Below, piece after piece: positions 60,603-64,000 of a stretch of DNA of 64,000 nucleotides; within the stretch, counting starts at the first letter, position 1; each line of letters opens with the position of its first letter. The notes under the pieces were generated by a model. It saw only the letters and a program-made list of their open reading frames with translations, was not told the DNA's origin and did not search any database. The translations under genes were made by a program, and so were the position numbers. Source of the stretch: JANSWP01 sp041941305 (GTDB lineage Bacteria; Bacteroidota; Bacteroidia; Chitinophagales; Saprospiraceae); assembly GCA_041941305.1 (NCBI GenBank), contig JBGTQJ010000017.1:1-64000 (forward strand). The letters are read 5' to 3'.

Positions 60603-62135
60603 ATGATTAATTCTCCGCCCCCCGATCCTAATCAGACTTATGATATGTCTGTAATAAAGGTCAAACAATTTGGCAGTGTTAAAAATTGGTTTACCCGTCT
60701 GGTATTTGTCAAAAAGATGAATAGCCCTTTGGGTTATTTTTTCATGCTTTTGGGTGCATTTTGCCTTGCATATGTGATTGCATTGCTGCCCCTTAAATTT
60801 TCTATGTTATTGGTTGGAGGCTTAATTGGAATACCAATCATCTTATCCTGCTTTTCCAATTTACATTTTGGACTTATCGTAATGATATCCATTGCATTTC
60901 TATTGGGTTTGGCTGCAAAATATACCAATGCTCCGATAGGTACTTCAATGGATGGCATGTTGTTATTGCTTATGTTTGGCCTTCTAGTCCGCTTAGTCAA
61001 AGAACGAGATTTTAGTTTTGCAAAAAGTCCCATTACATTATTCATTGTTGCATGGATATACTACAATTTCATGCAAGTCATCAATCCATGGGCACAATCT
61101 CGCTTAGCATGGGTTTACACGGTTCGATCGGTTGCCCTATTGCTTGCATTGTATTTCATCGCCTGTTATGCTTTTAAGAATTTAAAACGCATGCTCACCA
61201 TCACAAAAGTTATTCTCTTTTTTGGGTTTATAGCTGCTTTGTATTCATTAAAGCAAGAGTTTTTTGGTTTTACGGCTTCGGAGATGAATTGGCTGCATGC
61301 CGATGAAGAACGCTTTATGTTGATATTCCAATGGGGAAGGCTTCGGGTATTTTCCTTTTTTGCAGATCCGACCACATTTGGCATCTTGATGAGCTATTTG
61401 GGTATTTTTTGCTTCATATTGGCAACCCACCCTTTCAAGATTTGGAAAAGGATAGTACTTGCATTTGCTGGAACATGCATGTTGGCAGGCATGGCTTATG
61501 CGGGTTCCAGAACCCCTTTTGTTTTAGTGCCCCTGGGAATAATTTTTTACCTGGTTTTAACCTTTAAAAGATCAACCTTTTTTGTTGCAGGATTTTTCTT
61601 TCTTGTTGGAACTGCGGCGATGATGAAATCAACCTCCAATGCAGTGATTTGGAGAATTCAATCTGCTTTTAAACCGACGGCCGATGCCTCAGTCTCTGTA
61701 AGATTAGAAAATCAGAAAAAAATACAACCCTATATTCAAACCCATCCCGTAGGTGCTGGCCTGGGTAGTACTGGCGCATGGGGAAAAAGGTTCACTCCCG
61801 ATTCCTGGTTAGCCAGCTTTGCTCATGATAGTCTATATGTAAGAATTGCGGTTGAAGCAGGTTGGATTGGATTACTCATCTATATGGGTTTGCTATTCAC
61901 TGCGCTAAAATCCGGGATTTATTACTATTTTCGGTGTAGTGATCCACTAATAAAAATATTGTATTTAGGGGTAACAACCTGTGTTTTCATATTGGCTGTA
62001 GCCTGTTATCCCCAGGAAGCAATTACGCTTCCTCCAACAAGTATTATCTTCTATATCATGCTAGCAATGTTGGTTAGATTGAAAGACTGTGACCCTAATT
62101 TCGCAAAAGAATCTAAGGCAAAGTACTTATCTTGA
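60603..62135 (+). CDS. O-antigen polymerase/ligase family membrane protein (Wzy/WaaL-like)
   Basis: The 510-residue protein has about 12 hydrophobic segments and belongs to the O-antigen ligase/polymerase superfamily, which joins polysaccharide repeat units at the periplasmic face. A periplasmic loop contains HPVGAGLGSTGAWGKRF and FAHDSLYVRIAVEAGWIGLL, which is the motif usual in this family (G-x-G, then H-D/N-x-Y and E-x-G). The N-terminal 35 residues are soluble and proline-rich. It is the last gene of the cluster. Its stop overlaps the 3' end of the convergent gene at 62127 by 9 bp. Confidence 0.85.
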   Translation: MINSPPPDPNQTYDMSVIKVKQFGSVKNWFTRLVFVKKMNSPLGYFFMLLGAFCLAYVIALLPLKFSMLLVGGLIGIPIILSCFSNLHFGLIVMISIAFLLGLAAKYTNAPIGTSMDGMLLLLMFGLLVRLVKERDFSFAKSPITLFIVAWIYYNFMQVINPWAQSRLAWVYTVRSVALLLALYFIACYAFKNLKRMLTITKVILFFGFIAALYSLKQEFFGFTASEMNWLHADEERFMLIFQWGRLRVFSFFADPTTFGILMSYLGIFCFILATHPFKIWKRIVLAFAGTCMLAGMAYAGSRTPFVLVPLGIIFYLVLTFKRSTFFVAGFFFLVGTAAMMKSTSNAVIWRIQSAFKPTADASVSVRLENQKKIQPYIQTHPVGAGLGSTGAWGKRFTPDSWLASFAHDSLYVRIAVEAGWIGLLIYMGLLFTALKSGIYYYFRCSDPLIKILYLGVTTCVFILAVACYPQEAITLPPTSIIFYIMLAMLVRLKDCDPNFAKESKAKYLS

Positions 62136-64000
62136 AATAAAAAATTGCTTTCTGGAAAATTGTGACTCATTCTCCAATATTAGAAAATACAAACCGCTTT
62201 CTAAATCTAATTGTAAACCGCCATAAGAATTTTTTACCTGCTTTTCAAAAACCAATCGCCCTACCCTATCTAAAACCTTAATATTCAAACCCTTGAGGTC
62301 AATATCCCCAAATTCTAAATTTAGTATTCCCGAACTTGGATTGGGATGAATCTGAACCTCCATTTCGGATAAACCTTCTAAACCAAGAACTTCTTCAAAA
62401 TAAATGGAATCCATTACACCTAAACTCAAATTTTGATAACGGCCACTCCCTGATTCTTCGAGTTTCAAAGTTTTTATCATGAAATAATAAGTACCAGTAG
62501 ATAGGTTGTTGATAGTAAAAGTAGTATCTAATATGGGTCCGGCATGTAATAGGAAGTAATCTCCAAATTGACTGGTTGCACCATAGATGTAGTAGCTTAA
62601 AATATTAGTATCCAGAGCCGGAGACCACTTCAATTCAATGGTTTGGGAACTCGTATCAACCTGAAAATTCCTGGGTGGTTTGACAGGATGCATTCTCAAG
62701 GAAGGATCACCCATAAGTGCAGTGTGTACCAATTGAGGTCCTGGATTGTAATTGTCAATTGAGGCATTCTGGGTCCTGATGGTACTATAACCAATATGGT
62801 GACCCATTGCCATATGATGAAAGCTCCAGGGTGGATTTCCAGCCCAACAATTAGTTAGCGTCAAACCTTGTGCAAGTGGAGCTCTAAGAAAATTATCAGA
62901 ATTGTCCCAATCTCCAAATTGGCTACCAAAGAGCATGGTAAACACATTTAACAAAGAGTCATTTGCAAAATCTGTGGTCGTACCAATTCCATTGGCACTC
63001 ATATGAGATCCACTCCCCCCTCCATAGGACCACAAATAACTTTCATTGCTCATGCTTGAGAAATAATCCAAATTGTCAATGTTTTCCGCACCAAACATCG
63101 GGGCAAAATTGCGATAAGCACTAGCCGCAGGAGCCCCAAGGACAATATTCAGATTATCATCAATTAGCCCCCTCCTTTGTATCTCAAATTCTCCATGCTT
63201 ATAGCGATGTGCTTTCTCTAAATACTTACGAGTCAATTCTATTTCATTATCTTGATAGGAAGGCAAATCAGTTAAATCAACTCGACCTACTTGCAACTCC
63301 ATTTCAGTTGGGATACCGGTTTGGTCAAATTTTCCATCTCCCGGGACATTATGATTCCAAGGAAGAAAGGCTCCCGTATTATCTACTATCGTATCTGTCC
63401 AATCACCTGTCAATTCACCATAATAAGTATCTGCAGCCCAGGCTCCCCAATGATTTTCAGAATGCCCATCAGGATACATATCGCCAGAATAAGGAACAGG
63501 AATATTGCCCAATAAATACAGTGCTTTCAAATCGTTTTCCTGTTGATAGACTTCCAAAATTCGAGCCTTAACATCGGTTACAGCTTCATTCCTATTGGCT
63601 TCTCTAACTACTACCTTCCAGCCATCTTTGAATAAATCGTGCTTAAGTTCTTCAATTTCTCCTTGTAAAGGCGTAGAAAAAACATCATCGACCATCAATA
63701 AAATGGTCCCCCTTTTCTCTATTGGAGGCAGATTAATTCCAGCATAGATAAAACCATATTTCGCTTTTTCAATCAGGACAGTTCCCGGAGGTCCGGAGCT
63801 TCCATAAATTTGCCCAGTTTGAGCATTTTCTAAGCTCCAACTTGTTGTATTGGTCAGCAAATCAGGAAGCAGTGTTATTTCGATTTTTGTGGTAGTAGTT
63901 GTGTCTGAACATACCCAAAATGTTGTTTCTTCAAAATCCCCAAAATTGTCTCCATAAGCGACTATTTCCCCACATGATTCAACTTTGTACCATCCAAAAC
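62127..64000 (-). CDS. Type IX-secreted gingipain-like (C25-related) protein, C-terminal part (5' end outside window)
   Basis: The frame stays open to the right edge of the window, so only the last 624 or so residues are seen and the true start lies beyond 64000. The visible part has an Asp/Gly/Thr-rich beta region, then a caspase-like fold resembling C25 peptidase-type proteins (TILLMVDDVFSTPL, ALYLLGNIPVPYSGDMYPDG, GAWAADTYYGELTGDW). A fibronectin III-like domain follows (PPRNFQVDTSSQTIELKW, STGTYYFMIKTLKLEES) and a type A sorting tail (HPNPSSGILNLEF, YFLILENESQFSRKQFFISR). Catalytic residues cannot be placed confidently, so peptidase activity is a guess. Export through type IX secretion is well supported. 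It converges with the polymerase gene. Confidence 0.75.
   Translation of the reverse strand, partial: FGWYKVESCGEIVAYGDNFGDFEETTFWVCSDTTTTTKIEITLLPDLLTNTTSWSLENAQTGQIYGSSGPPGTVLIEKAKYGFIYAGINLPPIEKRGTILLMVDDVFSTPLQGEIEELKHDLFKDGWKVVVREANRNEAVTDVKARILEVYQQENDLKALYLLGNIPVPYSGDMYPDGHSENHWGAWAADTYYGELTGDWTDTIVDNTGAFLPWNHNVPGDGKFDQTGIPTEMELQVGRVDLTDLPSYQDNEIELTRKYLEKAHRYKHGEFEIQRRGLIDDNLNIVLGAPAASAYRNFAPMFGAENIDNLDYFSSMSNESYLWSYGGGSGSHMSANGIGTTTDFANDSLLNVFTMLFGSQFGDWDNSDNFLRAPLAQGLTLTNCWAGNPPWSFHHMAMGHHIGYSTIRTQNASIDNYNPGPQLVHTALMGDPSLRMHPVKPPRNFQVDTSSQTIELKWSPALDTNILSYYIYGATSQFGDYFLLHAGPILDTTFTINNLSTGTYYFMIKTLKLEESGSGRYQNLSLGVMDSIYFEEVLGLEGLSEMEVQIHPNPSSGILNLEFGDIDLKGLNIKVLDRVGRLVFEKQVKNSYGGLQLDLESGLYFLILENESQFSRKQFFISR

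Noticed and set aside
1..64000. CRISPR array, rRNA operon, prophage or integrative element
   Set aside because: No array of regularly spaced identical repeats, rRNA signature or phage module is seen; the only tandem array (57622-57725) has 8-bp units without spacers.

Overview
The window looks like chromosomal DNA of a Bacteroidota bacterium, most likely in or near Saprospiraceae/Saprospirales. Reasons: type IX secretion sorting tails (a gliding-motility type B tail on two giant proteins, a type A tail at the right edge), a TonB-dependent receptor next to a DUF4249 lipoprotein, a one-piece SecDF, many lipobox signal peptides, AT-rich DNA, and promoters of the Bacteroidota form TTG-N(18-22)-TAnnTTTG. 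There is no rRNA, CRISPR array, prophage or plasmid module. Two N runs (11797-11802 and 50488-50497) are scaffold gaps, and both sit inside palindromic repeats.

Layout. 0.2-7.3 kb: secreted or lipid-anchored surface proteins (FG-GAP/ASPIC protein, Asp-box propeller, GH18 chitinase-like lipoprotein), one decayed gene and an IS3 transposase fragment. 7.4-7.7 kb: two tRNA-Leu genes with their own promoter. 7.8-17.5 kb: housekeeping genes (NamZ-type muramidase, an exonuclease/GIY-YIG nuclease, pyrF, a NifU-like scaffold, Mrp ATPase, a RibF-glycosyltransferase fusion, an RluA-type pseudouridine synthase, an orphan TRAP permease). 17.9-27.9 kb: two tandem paralogous giant secreted proteins. 28.0-29.6 kb: a three-gene lipoprotein operon with SCO1 and a cytochrome c. 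29.9-41.4 kb: tricorn-like S41 protease, fatty-acid desaturase, SecDF, Kbp-like LysM protein, 2-hydroxyacid dehydrogenase and PlsC acyltransferase. 41.4-53.4 kb: two class V aminotransferase-fold enzymes, an oxidoreductase and an amine oxidase driven from facing promoters, the receptor/DUF4249 pair, an ECF sigma factor overlapping a membrane/beta-barrel protein, and a small outer-membrane protein. 53.9-62.1 kb: an exopolysaccharide cluster (Wzc-like chain-length protein, Wzx-like flippase, methyltransferase, glycosyltransferase, O-antigen polymerase/ligase) behind a strong promoter. 62.1-64.0 kb: the C-terminal part of a type IX-secreted, gingipain-like protein that runs off the window.

The least ordinary content lies between genes. 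(i) A promoter plus leader is present twice, upstream of unrelated genes (17.5-17.65 kb and 50.36-50.58 kb); in both, a long GC-rich hairpin falls at the predicted transcript 5' end and a conserved segment precedes the start codon. (ii) A 175-bp palindromic MITE-like element occurs twice with 2 mismatches, with 19-bp terminal inverted repeats and 9-11-bp flanking direct repeats; a diverged third member and a possible fourth relic are also seen. (iii) Other dispersed repeats and an 8-bp tandem array fill most of the longer gaps. The most notable protein-level features are the RibF-GT2 fusion, the His/Met-rich lipoprotein in the SCO1 operon, the inner-membrane/beta-barrel fusion beside the ECF sigma factor, and a Wzc-like protein with an eroded kinase site.
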